DNA of 64,000 bases from Olsenella porci (GTDB taxonomy: Bacteria > Actinomycetota > Coriobacteriia > Coriobacteriales > Atopobiaceae). Below the pieces are notes generated by a model. That model was not told the DNA's origin and ran no database searches. It worked only from the letters and a program-made list of their open reading frames with translations. A program made the translations under genes and the position numbers. The stretch is from NCBI RefSeq assembly GCF_009695875.1, contig NZ_VUNC01000004.1:62001-126000 (forward strand), written 5' to 3'. Within the stretch, counting starts at the first letter, position 1, and each line of letters begins with the position of its first letter. Below, one piece after another: positions 8,508 through 16,465 of this stretch.

Positions 8508-9968
8508 CTATCCCCTCTCGTCGATGGGGACGTACTCCTGGTGCGTCATGTACGAGTTGTACGCGGGTCGGATGATGCGGGCGGGCCCGTAGAGCTCCTC
8601 CATACGATGCGCCGCCCAACCCGACATGCGCGCAATCGCGAAGATGGGCGTGTAGAGGTCCTTTGGGATGCCGAGCATGGAGTACACGAAGCCGGTGTAC
8701 ATGTCGATGTTGGTGCTGATGGGCTTTGTGATGCCCCTGACGTCGCGCATGACCTGGGGGCCCAGCCGCTCCACGCGCTCGATGAGGTCGAGCTTGTCCT
8801 CCTGGCCCTTCTCGCGCGCGAGCTTGCGGGCGTAGCCCTTCACGATCTCGGCGCGGGGGTCGGTGATGGTGTAGACGGCATGGCCGAGCCCGTAGATCAG
8901 GCCAGAGCGGTCAAAGGCCTGCTTGTTGAGGACCTTGGTGAGATAGTCAGCCACCTGGTCGTCGCTCGACCAATCGCTGACGCTGGCAGCGCAGTCGTCG
9001 ATCATCTCGCCCGCCTTGGCGTTGGCGCCACCGTGCTTGGGCCCCTTGAGCGAGCCGAGGGCCGCGGCGTAGGCGCTGTAGGCGTCCGTTCCCGAGGACG
9101 AGAGAACACGACAGGTGAACGTGGAGTTGTTTCCGCCGCCGTGCTCCGCGTGGAGCATGAGCATCACGTCGAGCATCATGGCCTCGTCACGCGTGAAGCC
9201 CTGGTCGCCCCTCAGGACGTCCAGAACCGTCTCGGCCATGGTGTAGCCCTCCTGCGCGGGCGGAACCTTCACGCGCTCGCGGTTCTTGGCGGCCTCGTTT
9301 GCCTGGTGTGCAACGCTCGCCACGCGCGGCCAGCGACCAAGGAGCGAAAGGGCCACGTCGATCTCGTGCGTGGGCGAGGTGTCGTCGGGGTTTGGGTCGA
9401 ACGCGTATAGAAGCAGCGTCGCGCGCTGCAGGACGTTCATAATCGAGGTGCTGTACGTCACGCGCGGGAAGAGTCCCAGGTAACCCTCGGGGAGCTGTCG
9501 CCTGGAGCCGATGCGCTCCTTAAAGTCCACGAGCTCCTCCGCCGTTGGCAGAGCGCCCGTGAGCAGCAGATACGAGACCTCCTCATAACCAAAGCGACCC
9601 TCGCCGTGGCACCCCGCCACCAGGTCGGCGATGCTGTACCCGCGATAGGTGAGGTCTCCCCTGTCGGGGACCACCTTGCCGTCCACCTTCTTGTAGCCGT
9701 GCACGTTTGAGATGGTCGTGAGGCCGACCAGGACACCCGTCCCGTCGGCGTTGCGCAGGCCACGCTTTACGTCATAGCGCGTGTACAGCTCGTCGGGCAC
9801 GCGGTCCACGCGCTGCATGCCCTCGTACAGGGTGTCAGACACGGGCGGACGACCCATGCCCACGGACGGCATGGGGTAGGCGTCCGCAATGTGCGTGAAG
9901 GCAGAGGTGTCCTTTGGCGTGAGGAAGCGCCGCTTGGTGCGACCTATGGGCTTGTCTCCTATGGTCAT
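8508..9968 (-). CDS. gltA: Citrate synthase
   Basis: A 486-residue citrate synthase, which condenses acetyl-CoA with oxaloacetate in the cytoplasm. Family motifs include LMLHAEHGGGNNSTF with an active-site His, GPKHGGAN, and YGLGHAVYTITDPRA with the second active-site His. The N-terminal extension (PIGRTKRRFLTPKD) and overall length match the longer synthases of anaerobic Gram-positives. The frame is open six codons upstream from a GTG, but the ATG at 9968 has AAGGAGG immediately before it (spacing is tight, three bases). In a fermenter it probably supplies 2-oxoglutarate for glutamate synthesis (inference). It is followed directly by a HAD phosphatase gene. Confidence 0.95.
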   Translation of the reverse strand: MTIGDKPIGRTKRRFLTPKDTSAFTHIADAYPMPSVGMGRPPVSDTLYEGMQRVDRVPDELYTRYDVKRGLRNADGTGVLVGLTTISNVHGYKKVDGKVVPDRGDLTYRGYSIADLVAGCHGEGRFGYEEVSYLLLTGALPTAEELVDFKERIGSRRQLPEGYLGLFPRVTYSTSIMNVLQRATLLLYAFDPNPDDTSPTHEIDVALSLLGRWPRVASVAHQANEAAKNRERVKVPPAQEGYTMAETVLDVLRGDQGFTRDEAMMLDVMLMLHAEHGGGNNSTFTCRVLSSSGTDAYSAYAAALGSLKGPKHGGANAKAGEMIDDCAASVSDWSSDDQVADYLTKVLNKQAFDRSGLIYGLGHAVYTITDPRAEIVKGYARKLAREKGQEDKLDLIERVERLGPQVMRDVRGITKPISTNIDMYTGFVYSMLGIPKDLYTPIFAIARMSGWAAHRMEELYGPARIIRPAYNSYMTHQEYVPIDERG

Positions 9969-10106
9969 TGTCCTCCTTCGGGTCACGGGAGCGGCAGGGT
10001 GCCCTTGCTTACCGGGCGTGAGACCCGGGGTCAGGCGATTGCCCTCCTCCCCCGTGCGGGAGGGAGTCTCCTTGCGCCTGGGGGCATGCGCCCTGCGCCT
10101 GCCTCC

Positions 10107-10403
10107 CTAGAGGCGATACATGAAGTTGAAGACCTCTTCACGCTGCATGGTGATCTGCACGCCAAGCTCGGACGAGATCTGGGCGAGCTGGTCCTGGATG
10201 GCGGAGAAGTCGGCGCTGGAGCCGGCGAGGTCCACCAGCATGGTCATGGTGAAGATGCCCTGCAGGATCGTCTGCGAGATGTCCAGGATGTTGGCGTCGT
10301 GCCCCGCGAGGGCGGATGTGACCGCGGCGACGATGCCCGGTCGGTCGCTGCCCAGGACAGTGATGATGGCACGCGTCTTGGAGTCGTCGTTCGTGGTTGC
10401 CAC
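10107..10403 (-). CDS. ACT domain protein (UPF0237-like)
   Basis: A 98-residue single ACT-domain protein. After about nine residues it reads TRAIITVLGSDRPGIVAAVTSAL, the usual ACT beta-alpha-beta start, and continues to a second beta-alpha-beta unit ending FNFMYRL. Free-standing proteins of this kind are presumed amino-acid-sensing regulators; no ligand can be assigned. The start is taken as the GTG at 10403, six bases after AAGGGA. An upstream frame to 10457 would add 18 residues but has no ribosome binding site. It is a single gene. Confidence 0.88.
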   Translation of the reverse strand: MATTNDDSKTRAIITVLGSDRPGIVAAVTSALAGHDANILDISQTILQGIFTMTMLVDLAGSSADFSAIQDQLAQISSELGVQITMQREEVFNFMYRL

Positions 10404-10534
10404 AGCAGTTCCCTTCGCCGTTTGCGGGTCAAGGCATAAAAGACGCCTTCCCTCCATGGTAACCCAGGAGAAAAGGCCTCAACCAATTATGGGGGCCCAG
10501 TTGCCCATTTTGAAACCTCGGTGACGGGAGAGAC

Positions 10535-10572
10535 GAGCGGCGCGCCACGTTTGCAACGTGACGCGCCGCAGG
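10535..10572. terminator. Strong hairpin downstream of carD
   Basis: GCGGCGCG-c-CACGTT pairs with AACGTG-a-CGCGCCGC around a three-base loop. It lies about 45 bases beyond the carD stop codon and upstream of the ACT gene, both read leftward. It has no clear U-tract, so termination is likely but not certain. Confidence 0.5.
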
Positions 10573-10614
10573 AAGGGGCCTCTCGCCCGCCGCAGCCGGC
10601 GGGATGGGATCCTA

Positions 10615-11115
10615 CTAGTTGTCCTCGGGCCTCTCGCCCTCCTGTGCCTTGAAGAGCTGCTGCACGTCCTCGACGCTGACGCCGAGGGCGACCGAGAGCT
10701 CCTCGAGCGAGCGCTGGCTGGCTTGCTTGAGAATGCGCTCGTAGGCCACCGGCGGCTTCTTGTTGCGGGCCCTCATCTGGTCGATCCTCACGCGGAAGGT
10801 CTTGACGATGCGGACGGAGTCGCGGCAGGTGCCATGGCGCATCTCGTCCTTGAAGTGCTGCTCCTCGAGCGCGTTGCTCTTGCAGCTAAAGTCCTCGACG
10901 GACATGCTGGGATACTCGTCGATGATCTTCTCCGCCTCGTTCTGGGAGAGGACGGGACGCAGGCGCCCCTCCCCCGAGACCGGGTAGCTGATGCGCATGG
11001 GGTGGCGACCGCCTACGGGCATGAGCATGTAGGACTCGTTGGGCCCGTCCACGATCTCGTCCACCTTGCAGACGCCCTGGCCAGGATGGACGATGTAGTC
11101 TCCAACCTCGTACAT
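10615..11115 (-). CDS. carD: CarD family transcriptional regulator
   Basis: A 166-residue CarD-type protein. It opens with MYEVGDYIVHPGQGVCKVDEI, the RNA polymerase beta-subunit interaction (Tudor-like) domain, and continues into a helical DNA-binding half (about residues 60-160). CarD binds RNA polymerase at promoters, stabilises open complexes and is central to rRNA transcription in actinobacteria. The frame extends eight codons upstream to a TTG. The ATG at 11115 matches the family N-terminus, although its GGAGGG lies about eleven bases away. A plausible promoter precedes it at 11178-11207. Confidence 0.93.
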   Translation of the reverse strand: MYEVGDYIVHPGQGVCKVDEIVDGPNESYMLMPVGGRHPMRISYPVSGEGRLRPVLSQNEAEKIIDEYPSMSVEDFSCKSNALEEQHFKDEMRHGTCRDSVRIVKTFRVRIDQMRARNKKPPVAYERILKQASQRSLEELSVALGVSVEDVQQLFKAQEGERPEDN

Positions 11116-11177
11116 ATACCAACACTCCCTCCGTGTCAACTAAAACAAGTCTACCACGGAGGAAGCAAAGTTCACAC

Positions 11178-11207
11178 ATTTTATCGAATAACCCTTGTGT
11201 TAGGCAA
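11178..11207 (-). promoter_or_regulatory. Candidate sigma-A promoter of carD
   Basis: On the reverse strand a TTGCCT -35 box is followed after 18 bases by a TAAAAT -10 box, about 65 bases ahead of the carD start. It sits in an AT-rich pocket with no coding frame. It was identified by eye only. Confidence 0.55.
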
Positions 11208-11249
11208 CTGTGTGTCGTAGCCTATTGCGTTTTGTCGTTCCTCTCTCCC

Positions 11250-13163
11250 CTATTTGCAGCAGCCCTCGACCCACGTGATGAGGTTGTCCTGCGCGTTCCC
11301 CGACTTCTCGGCGAGCTCGAACCCCTTTGCCCACACCGCCGTGAACGAGAGGTCCTTGACCCCGTCGTAGTTCACGAGTGCGCTTGCCAGGTTGAGCTCG
11401 TTTGCAAGGGAGTTCTCGGACTGGAACAGGCCCGTGTTCACGCGCCAGTGGGGTGCGACGGTCGCCTTCCCAAAGCCGTCGTAGTGGCCGCTCAGCGTGT
11501 AAAGCGGGTTCATTGCGTTTACGCGGTCGGTCACCGTCTGGTCCTCGGAGTCCTTCTTCGCGAGGTCGTTCTTCCAGTCGCTGACGTAGTCCGCCTTCCA
11601 GTTTGAGAGCTTGGCATAGGTGTCCTGGTTCTTGTCGAGCAGGTCGCTTGCCGTGGCGTCAAAGTGGAGCGTGCTCTCGTCACCGATGCCAAAGAGCTGG
11701 TTGGTGGTGTTGGAGCGGTCGAGCGCGTCAAATGCGCAGACCGACTTCTCCGCCTTGCGGCAGTGCTCCACGTAGTTCCAGAGGTCGTTAACGCGCGCGC
11801 TCTGCGCCGATGAGCTGTACGAGAGCCAGCGGTCATCCCCGTTGAGCGCCGAGATGTACGAGGAGGCGGAGTCGTAGACCGTCGACTGGACCTTCGAGAC
11901 CCCCGTGGTCGAGTTGGCGTCCTGGGTCCCGTCCTCCGTGCCGGAGGCAGACTGGTCAGTGGTGGTCGCGTTGGCGTCGGTGCCCCCGGTCACGGCATCG
12001 ATCTCCTCCGACGCCGAGGCGTCGAAGTTGGGGTCGCCGGGGAAGCATGGGTCGGACATGCGCGACGGGGTGTAGGTGAAGGGGAACGACGTATCGTTGA
12101 AGAAGTCGGTCGCGGCACCCTCCACAATCGAGAGGACCTTGTCGTAGTAGGTCCCCGCAAGGTACGTTCCATCCTCCACGGGGTCCAGGGTCAGGCTGTT
12201 GCCGTCCTTGTCACGCAGGTCCATCTGGTTGACGTAGTCCCCGTACGCGTTGGCGAGGTCCTTGGAGAACTGGGCGGTCCAGGTGCCGTCCGCTCGCGCG
12301 TCGTCGCTCGAGAACTGCCCCATCATCCACTCGTACGAGCTGTCAATCGTGTCGTACGAGGTAATCGGACACCAGGAAGCCGACCCAAAGATGGCGTCCG
12401 AGACGTCCTTGCCGTCCACGTCGTGCGTGATGGCACCGATCTCGTCCAGGTACTTGTCAAACAGCGGGGAGTCGCCCATGGAACCCATCACGGCGCTCAG
12501 CCCGCCGCCGGCGCCGTAGCCAAAGGTGAAGATCCTCTCCGCATCGATGGGAAGGCTCTTCTTGTTGTAGCGGATGTAGCGCACCGCCGCCTTGAGGTCC
12601 ACCGCCGGCCAGGGCGCGCCACCCGCGACCAGCTTGCTCGAGTCGCTCTCGTAGCTGCTCGAGCGGCCGCGGAAGCCGGAGTACACGTACACGCACCCCG
12701 CCGAGAGGTAGCGTGACAGCCCGTTGTAGACATACGAGGTGGGGCACGATTGCGGGCTCAAGCGAAGGGAGTTGATGGGCATGAGAACGGGGGCCGTGGA
12801 AGAGGTGAAGTTGCCCACCTTGGCGTCCTCCTTCACCGTGCAGGTGTAGGAGCTCCCCTTCTTCTTGCCCTCAAAGTACCCGCCGGGAACGAAGATGGCG
12901 AGCGACTCGTACGATGTGCTGCCGGGCTTGAGGCAGTACTTGAGCCCAAGCTGGTAGTAGCAGTCGTTCTCCTTGTCATACTTCCAGGCGTCACCGTCCA
13001 GGGCAAGGGACTCAAACTCCTTGAGGTCGACCGACGAGGCCTTGCTGTCGGGCGACGAGTCGCTGCTGCTGCCGCCACCGGTAGCCGCGCGGGAGCATCC
13101 CGCAAGCCCAAGGGCCGCCATGATTGACGAAGCGGTGACAAATTCCCTTCTTGTGAGGTTCAT
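11250..13163 (-). CDS. Tat-exported lipoprotein, tannase-like, with altered nucleophile elbow
   Basis: A 637-residue exported protein. The N-terminus has a twin-arginine motif (NLTRREFV), a hydrophobic stretch and a lipobox ending GLAGC, so it should be a Tat-exported lipoprotein. The body resembles the tannase/feruloyl-esterase-like alpha/beta hydrolases of coriobacteria: AAVRYIRYNKKSLPIDAERI, then an elbow segment, then MGDSPLFDKYLDEIGA and ASWCPITSYDTIDSSYEWM. Where I expect G-T-S-A-G-G in active tannases the sequence has G-Y-G-A-G-G, so the nucleophile serine is missing. A Thr/Ser/Asp-rich insert lies near 11880-12010. It may be a substrate-binding or otherwise inactive homologue. It is a single gene. 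Confidence 0.8.
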   Translation of the reverse strand: MNLTRREFVTASSIMAALGLAGCSRAATGGGSSSDSSPDSKASSVDLKEFESLALDGDAWKYDKENDCYYQLGLKYCLKPGSTSYESLAIFVPGGYFEGKKKGSSYTCTVKEDAKVGNFTSSTAPVLMPINSLRLSPQSCPTSYVYNGLSRYLSAGCVYVYSGFRGRSSSYESDSSKLVAGGAPWPAVDLKAAVRYIRYNKKSLPIDAERIFTFGYGAGGGLSAVMGSMGDSPLFDKYLDEIGAITHDVDGKDVSDAIFGSASWCPITSYDTIDSSYEWMMGQFSSDDARADGTWTAQFSKDLANAYGDYVNQMDLRDKDGNSLTLDPVEDGTYLAGTYYDKVLSIVEGAATDFFNDTSFPFTYTPSRMSDPCFPGDPNFDASASEEIDAVTGGTDANATTTDQSASGTEDGTQDANSTTGVSKVQSTVYDSASSYISALNGDDRWLSYSSSAQSARVNDLWNYVEHCRKAEKSVCAFDALDRSNTTNQLFGIGDESTLHFDATASDLLDKNQDTYAKLSNWKADYVSDWKNDLAKKDSEDQTVTDRVNAMNPLYTLSGHYDGFGKATVAPHWRVNTGLFQSENSLANELNLASALVNYDGVKDLSFTAVWAKGFELAEKSGNAQDNLITWVEGCCK

Positions 13164-13190
13164 GCCTCTGCTACCCCCTTCGCTGCCGGG

Positions 13191-14132
13191 CTAGGCCTGG
13201 CGGATTCCGCGGACCTTCCCGGAGAAGGACTTCTTCGACCTGCGGTCCTCTCCCCAGAAGACGCACGAGAGCATGCCAGGGCCAACGTGGCAACCGATGG
13301 TCGGACCGATGTTGGAGGTCATGATCTCGATGGAGTCGTCCAGGTCGGCCAGCATTGCCCCCAGGCGCATCCCGTCGTGGTCGCAATCCGCGTTGCCAAT
13401 GCAGGCGATTGCAGGGTACTGCGCGTTGGAGTGGTTCTTCTCGTAGTAGTCGACCATCTTCTTCATGGCCTTCTTGCGCCCGCGGGTGACACCAATGATG
13501 GTGAGGCCGCCGTCGAGCTTCCACGACAGGAGCGGCTTGGCGTCCAGCGCACCGGAGACCAGGGCGACCGACTTGGGGATGCGCCCGCCGTGATGCAGGG
13601 TGTCCAGGTTATCCACCATAAAGATGGTCTGCACGTGGTAGCGGGCGTCCTCGATCCAGCGCACGAACTCCTCGGCGGAGAGGCCCTTGTCGCGCTGCTT
13701 CACGGCCTCCTGCATCAGGAGGAAGAGCGACGTAGACGCCAGGAGCGAGTCAACCACGTAGATAGGGACGTCCTCCCCGCGCTCCTCCTTCAGGCGGTCG
13801 AGGGCCGTGCAGGCGCCGTTGTAGCCGCCCGAGATCCCGGTTGAGATGCACACCATGACCGAGGGCAGGCCCGTCTCCAATGCCTCCCTAAAGAGCTTGT
13901 CGTACTCAGCCTGGGAGGGCTGGGAGGTGAGGGGCGCTGCGCCCCAGCGAATGTTCTCGTAGAAGTCGTGCGGGGAACGGGACTGGAAGAGGTCGTCCAC
14001 CCCATGGAAGCCGCCATCGGGCTTGTCAGCCTCAACGTAGGTGAACGGGGCGTACCTGAGCCCCCACTTGTCCATGAGCTCCTGCGAGAAATCGCACGTG
14101 GAGTCACAGAGCAGGTTGAACTTTGCGGGCAT
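13191..14132 (-). CDS. DegV family fatty-acid-binding protein
   Basis: A 313-residue DegV/FakB-type protein. It starts KFNLLCDSTCDFSQELMDK and continues with PLTSQPSQAEY, VCISTGISGGYNGACTA and HHGGRIPKSVALVSGALDAKP, the conserved lipid-binding pocket segments. Family members bind a fatty acid and, as FakB, present it to the kinase FakA; FakA is not in this window. The frame is open far upstream, but the ATG at 14132 has GGAGG seven bases before it and gives the family N-terminus. It is divergent from acylphosphatase and lies 27 bases upstream of the tannase-like gene, so those two could be co-transcribed. Confidence 0.9.
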   Translation of the reverse strand: MPAKFNLLCDSTCDFSQELMDKWGLRYAPFTYVEADKPDGGFHGVDDLFQSRSPHDFYENIRWGAAPLTSQPSQAEYDKLFREALETGLPSVMVCISTGISGGYNGACTALDRLKEERGEDVPIYVVDSLLASTSLFLLMQEAVKQRDKGLSAEEFVRWIEDARYHVQTIFMVDNLDTLHHGGRIPKSVALVSGALDAKPLLSWKLDGGLTIIGVTRGRKKAMKKMVDYYEKNHSNAQYPAIACIGNADCDHDGMRLGAMLADLDDSIEIMTSNIGPTIGCHVGPGMLSCVFWGEDRRSKKSFSGKVRGIRQA

Positions 14133-14220
14133 TGGATTTCCTCCGCCATCGTGGGTTACTGAGCTTCTTTGGGTATTGTACGCGTAAAGGAGGCGTTCTA
14201 ACCCAGCTGGGGGTGTTGGT

Positions 14221-14562
14221 GTGTTTGGCATGAAGCGCGACGATACAGGTGAGAAGGGCGAGGCACGCGAGCTCCCAACGGGGACCCGCCGGCTTTCGCT
14301 CCGCTTTGTGGGCCAGGTGCAGGGCGTTGGCTTCCGCTGGACCTCGCAGCGTGTCGCCGACCGCTCGGGATGCACGGGGTGGGTGAGAAACGAGCCCGAC
14401 GGGAGCGTCTCGATGGAGCTGCAGGGCACCGACGACCAGATTGCGAACTTCTTCGGCAACTTTCAACAGGCGTACTCGCGCTTTCCCATTGACTACCGCA
14501 TCGACGAGAAGTCCGAGATCGAGCCCGATCCCGCGAGCGTGGACTTCCGCGTGAGGTTCTAG
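14221..14562 (+). CDS. acyP: Acylphosphatase
   Basis: A 113-residue acylphosphatase, which hydrolyses carboxyl-phosphate bonds such as those of acetyl phosphate or carbamoyl phosphate. The body has RFVGQVQGVGFRW, holding the catalytic Arg in the VQGVGFR loop, and GWVRNEPDGSVSMELQG with the catalytic Asn. About 20 extra residues precede the usual start. A GTG at 14221 has GGGGG seven bases upstream; an ATG at 14230 would also fit. The final FRVRF matches family C-termini. It is the last chromosomal-type gene before the accessory island. Confidence 0.92.
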   Translation: MFGMKRDDTGEKGEARELPTGTRRLSLRFVGQVQGVGFRWTSQRVADRSGCTGWVRNEPDGSVSMELQGTDDQIANFFGNFQQAYSRFPIDYRIDEKSEIEPDPASVDFRVRF

Positions 14563-14700
14563 AGTGCACTGGCCAGTAGGGACAGTCGGCCTCGTCTCAC
14601 TTCGCAGGTGAGAGGGACGGGGCCATCTGCGTCGGCGCCCGCGCAAATGGCAGCACCGGAAACGGTGCCGAACTGGTAAACCTGCGGGTGGGGGTGCCGA

Positions 14701-14893
14701 TGCTTAATCCCGCTAGCCCTCACGCGGATTTCCGCACGTTCTGCTTAGCGCCACTAGCCCTCATGGGGATTTGAAGGCCAAATGCTTAATCCTCCTAGCC
14801 CTCGTGTGATTCGGGCAGCGAAAAACCAACCTGAGGCCTAGGACAGCTAAGCACCGCGAGGTCAAATCCCACGAGACCTAGGAAGATTAAGCA
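14701..14893 (+). repeat. Composite repeat, copy 1: five 31-bp units on a 41-bp period (three direct, two inverted)
   Basis: Units lie at 14701-14731, 14742-14772 and 14783-14813 in forward sense, then 14823-14853 and 14864-14893 inverted, separated by 9-10 bases of variable sequence. The forward unit is TGCTTA, six variable bases, CTAGCCCTC, three to four variable bases, GG-ATTT. The ends form the perfect 9-bp terminal inverted repeat TGCTTAATC/GATTAAGCA. Inverted units let unit 3 pair with 4 and 2 with 5, giving a long fold-back. The same five-unit architecture recurs at 63331-63526 on the other strand. No transposase, integrase or cas gene is nearby. It accounts for most of the gene-free stretch 14563-14964. 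Confidence 0.85.
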
Positions 14894-14964
14894 CCCCAAT
14901 GCTGTCAGTAGTGCATTACATCATCTGAAGGGCGCCATCCCGACCGAGCCCCATTCCGATCCCC

Positions 14965-15309
14965 TCAGTCAAAGTAGGCCAGATGGATAACGTCTTGGGT
15001 CCCGCTCAACAGGTCATTTATTGTCGGGTAAGGCCCATAGTTCACCATGGTCAACCCGTACTCGTTCCACTCGCGCTCCAGGTTCGCGCGACGCCTATCA
15101 AGCAGTTCCGCCTTGTGTTCATGGGCGCGGGAGTTGCAATATCGTTCGCTTGTGTTCTCGCGCTCGAATTCGTGCGCATCCGCGAGGGCATAGCGGATGG
15201 TTCGGAGAATGAGGCTCATTGCCTTTTCCTCGTTGCCGTCCCCCATCTTCGCAAGCTTGTGCGCGTTGCGGTTGCGGGAATCCCATACCCTATCTTTCTT
15301 CGTTGACAT
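14965..15309 (-). CDS. Hypothetical protein, charged, island gene
   Basis: A 114-residue protein I do not recognise. It is rich in charged residues (AHEFERENTSERY, EHKAELLDRRRANLEREWNEYG), probably mostly helical and soluble, with no signal peptide or membrane span. A strong GGGGGGAG precedes the ATG by five bases, so it is probably translated. Its base composition is visibly less GC-rich than the neighbours, which fits a transferred gene. It lies between the composite repeat and a small hydrophobic peptide gene in the island next to tRNA-Phe. Confidence 0.65.
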   Translation of the reverse strand: MSTKKDRVWDSRNRNAHKLAKMGDGNEEKAMSLILRTIRYALADAHEFERENTSERYCNSRAHEHKAELLDRRRANLEREWNEYGLTMVNYGPYPTINDLLSGTQDVIHLAYFD

Positions 15310-15386
15310 TGAAACTCCCCCCTTATCTCGCTATGATGTGGCTAGCGAAAAGGGGGCGCGGGACATCTCCCACGCCCCCCAACAGG

Positions 15387-15533
15387 CTAACGGGGTCGCT
15401 TGAGATGTTTTGGTGTGTAGCCTCTTTCATCTCTAGTGGCCCCGTCTGCTATCGCGGCAATGAGCGCCGCAATCGCACGTCCTAGGACTTCGCCTATCGC
15501 CCTTATGAGGGCTTCCGCCAATTGGGTGGGCAT
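15387..15533 (-). CDS. Small amphipathic/hydrophobic peptide (48 aa), unknown
   Basis: A 48-codon frame starting MPTQLAEALIRAIGEVLG and continuing with an alanine/isoleucine-rich helix, then a basic tail ending HLKRPR. GGGGGGG lies eight bases before the ATG. Residues 5-30 could form one amphipathic or membrane-active helix, as in small toxins, holins or membrane peptides; none of these is established. The frame is open further upstream (to an ATG at about 15570), so a longer product is possible. It lies 77 bases beyond the start of the charged hypothetical gene and on the same strand. Confidence 0.45.
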   Translation of the reverse strand: MPTQLAEALIRAIGEVLGRAIAALIAAIADGATRDERGYTPKHLKRPR

Positions 15534-15681
15534 ATCAATCACCCCCCCAACCACGTCGTAACTGATTGGCATGTGCCAACCGAACCACCCGCCATCTCGT
15601 GCATAGTGGGCATTTCGGGTGTATGAGGTAGACTCGGAGCATGTGTCCCGAAGGGGGTAACATGAACCCTCGCTTCGCTCG

Positions 15682-15705
15682 GTCGCGCGGCGGAGTCCGC
15701 GCGAC
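15682..15705. other. 8-bp-stem hairpin GTCGCGCG/CGCGCGAC
   Basis: A perfect inverted repeat with an 8-base loop sits between the small peptide gene and the HNH fragment. No T-run follows in either direction, so it is reported as a structure rather than a terminator. Confidence 0.4.
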
Positions 15706-15732
15706 TCCGGTCCATGTTGGGGGGTCAGAGCC

Positions 15733-16083
15733 ATGTCCCGACACGGAACCAACCCCCGATACGCCAACGGCAACGCCAGGAGGAAGCTAAGGGCGAGGCT
15801 CAGGGCCATGTACGAGCGCTGCCCCGTCTGCGGGGCGACGCTCGACTGGGACCACCCGTACCTCCCCAACTCCGCCGAGCTCGACGAGATTGTGCCCGTG
15901 TCCAGGCTCCCGGAGGAGCTGAGGCGCAGGGCGTGCCTCGACCCGGACAACGTGCAGGTGCTCTGCCGCGCTCGACGGCGACCGCTCCATGCTCATTGCG
16001 CTAGGCAAGCAGTACCTGGGACAGAACTTCGACTCCACGATCTTCCACCTGCCGTGCCGGGGAGGGGTGACAATGCGCTATGA
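15733..16083 (+). pseudogene. HNH endonuclease, 3' part replaced (chimeric remnant)
   Basis: The first ~80 residues read as a phage-type HNH nuclease: SRHGTNPRYANGNARRKLRAR, a zinc-type CPVCG, DEIVPVSRLPEELRRR and LDPDNVQVLCR. Exactly where the second zinc knuckle (xCNxxK) should follow, the frame turns into low-quality sequence. In the +1 frame the DNA instead encodes ALDGDRSMLIALGKQYLGQN and on to TMRYE with a stop at 16084-16086, apparently the tail of a different protein. A deletion joining the 5' end of an HNH gene to the 3' end of another gene explains this. The ATG has GGGGGG eight bases upstream. Nuclease activity is unlikely. Confidence 0.7.
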
Positions 16084-16141
16084 GTAACGCACGTTAATTG
16101 GTGAGAGGTGCTACGTTTGGGATGAGTTGGGAGGTGCCTTC

Positions 16142-16420
16142 GTGTACGACAGGGAGGACCTGGACTTCGGCCCGACGGTTCTAAGATTGTTGAGGGCGAG
16201 GGGCCTGACCCAGCAGGGGCTGGCCAACTACTCGAGGTTCGGAAAATCCTATATTTCGAGGCTCGTTTCCTCGCGCGAGATACACATGCCGACGGTAGAC
16301 CGCGCCAAGGTAATCGCCGACTACCTTGGCCTATCTCTGCAGGAGCTGTGGGACGAGTACGTCTCTGATACGCGCAAGTCCGACGGTGCCTACAGAGTCC
16401 GTGGCCGACGTCCGCTCTAA
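16142..16420 (+). CDS. XRE-type helix-turn-helix regulator
   Basis: A 92-residue DNA-binding protein with one Cro/CI-type helix-turn-helix: VLRLLRARGLTQQGLANYSR, FGKSYISRLVSS, MPTVDRAKVIADYLGLSLQELW. No second domain is present. The GTG at 16142 follows GGGAGG by seven bases and is preferred to a TTG fifteen bases upstream, which has no ribosome binding site. It sits at the inner end of the island facing the tRNA-Phe 3' end, a usual place for a phage or element regulator; its target is unknown. Confidence 0.82.
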   Translation: MYDREDLDFGPTVLRLLRARGLTQQGLANYSRFGKSYISRLVSSREIHMPTVDRAKVIADYLGLSLQELWDEYVSDTRKSDGAYRVRGRRPL

Positions 16421-16465
16421 AGAAAAGCAGGCCAGAGAACATAGCCTCTGACCTGCACTTTTTCA

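Noticed and set aside
14186-14193. Strong AAAGGAGG as ribosome binding site of an extra small gene
   Set aside because: No ATG, GTG or TTG lies at a usable distance downstream on that strand.
14701-14893. CRISPR array
   Set aside because: Units are regularly spaced, but gaps are only 9-10 bases, two of five units are inverted, units vary, and there are no cas genes.
14563-16465. Duplicated tRNA-Phe 3' end marking the island border (attL/attR)
   Set aside because: Scanning for GGTTCGATTCCCTT-like sequence on both strands found only the tRNA itself.
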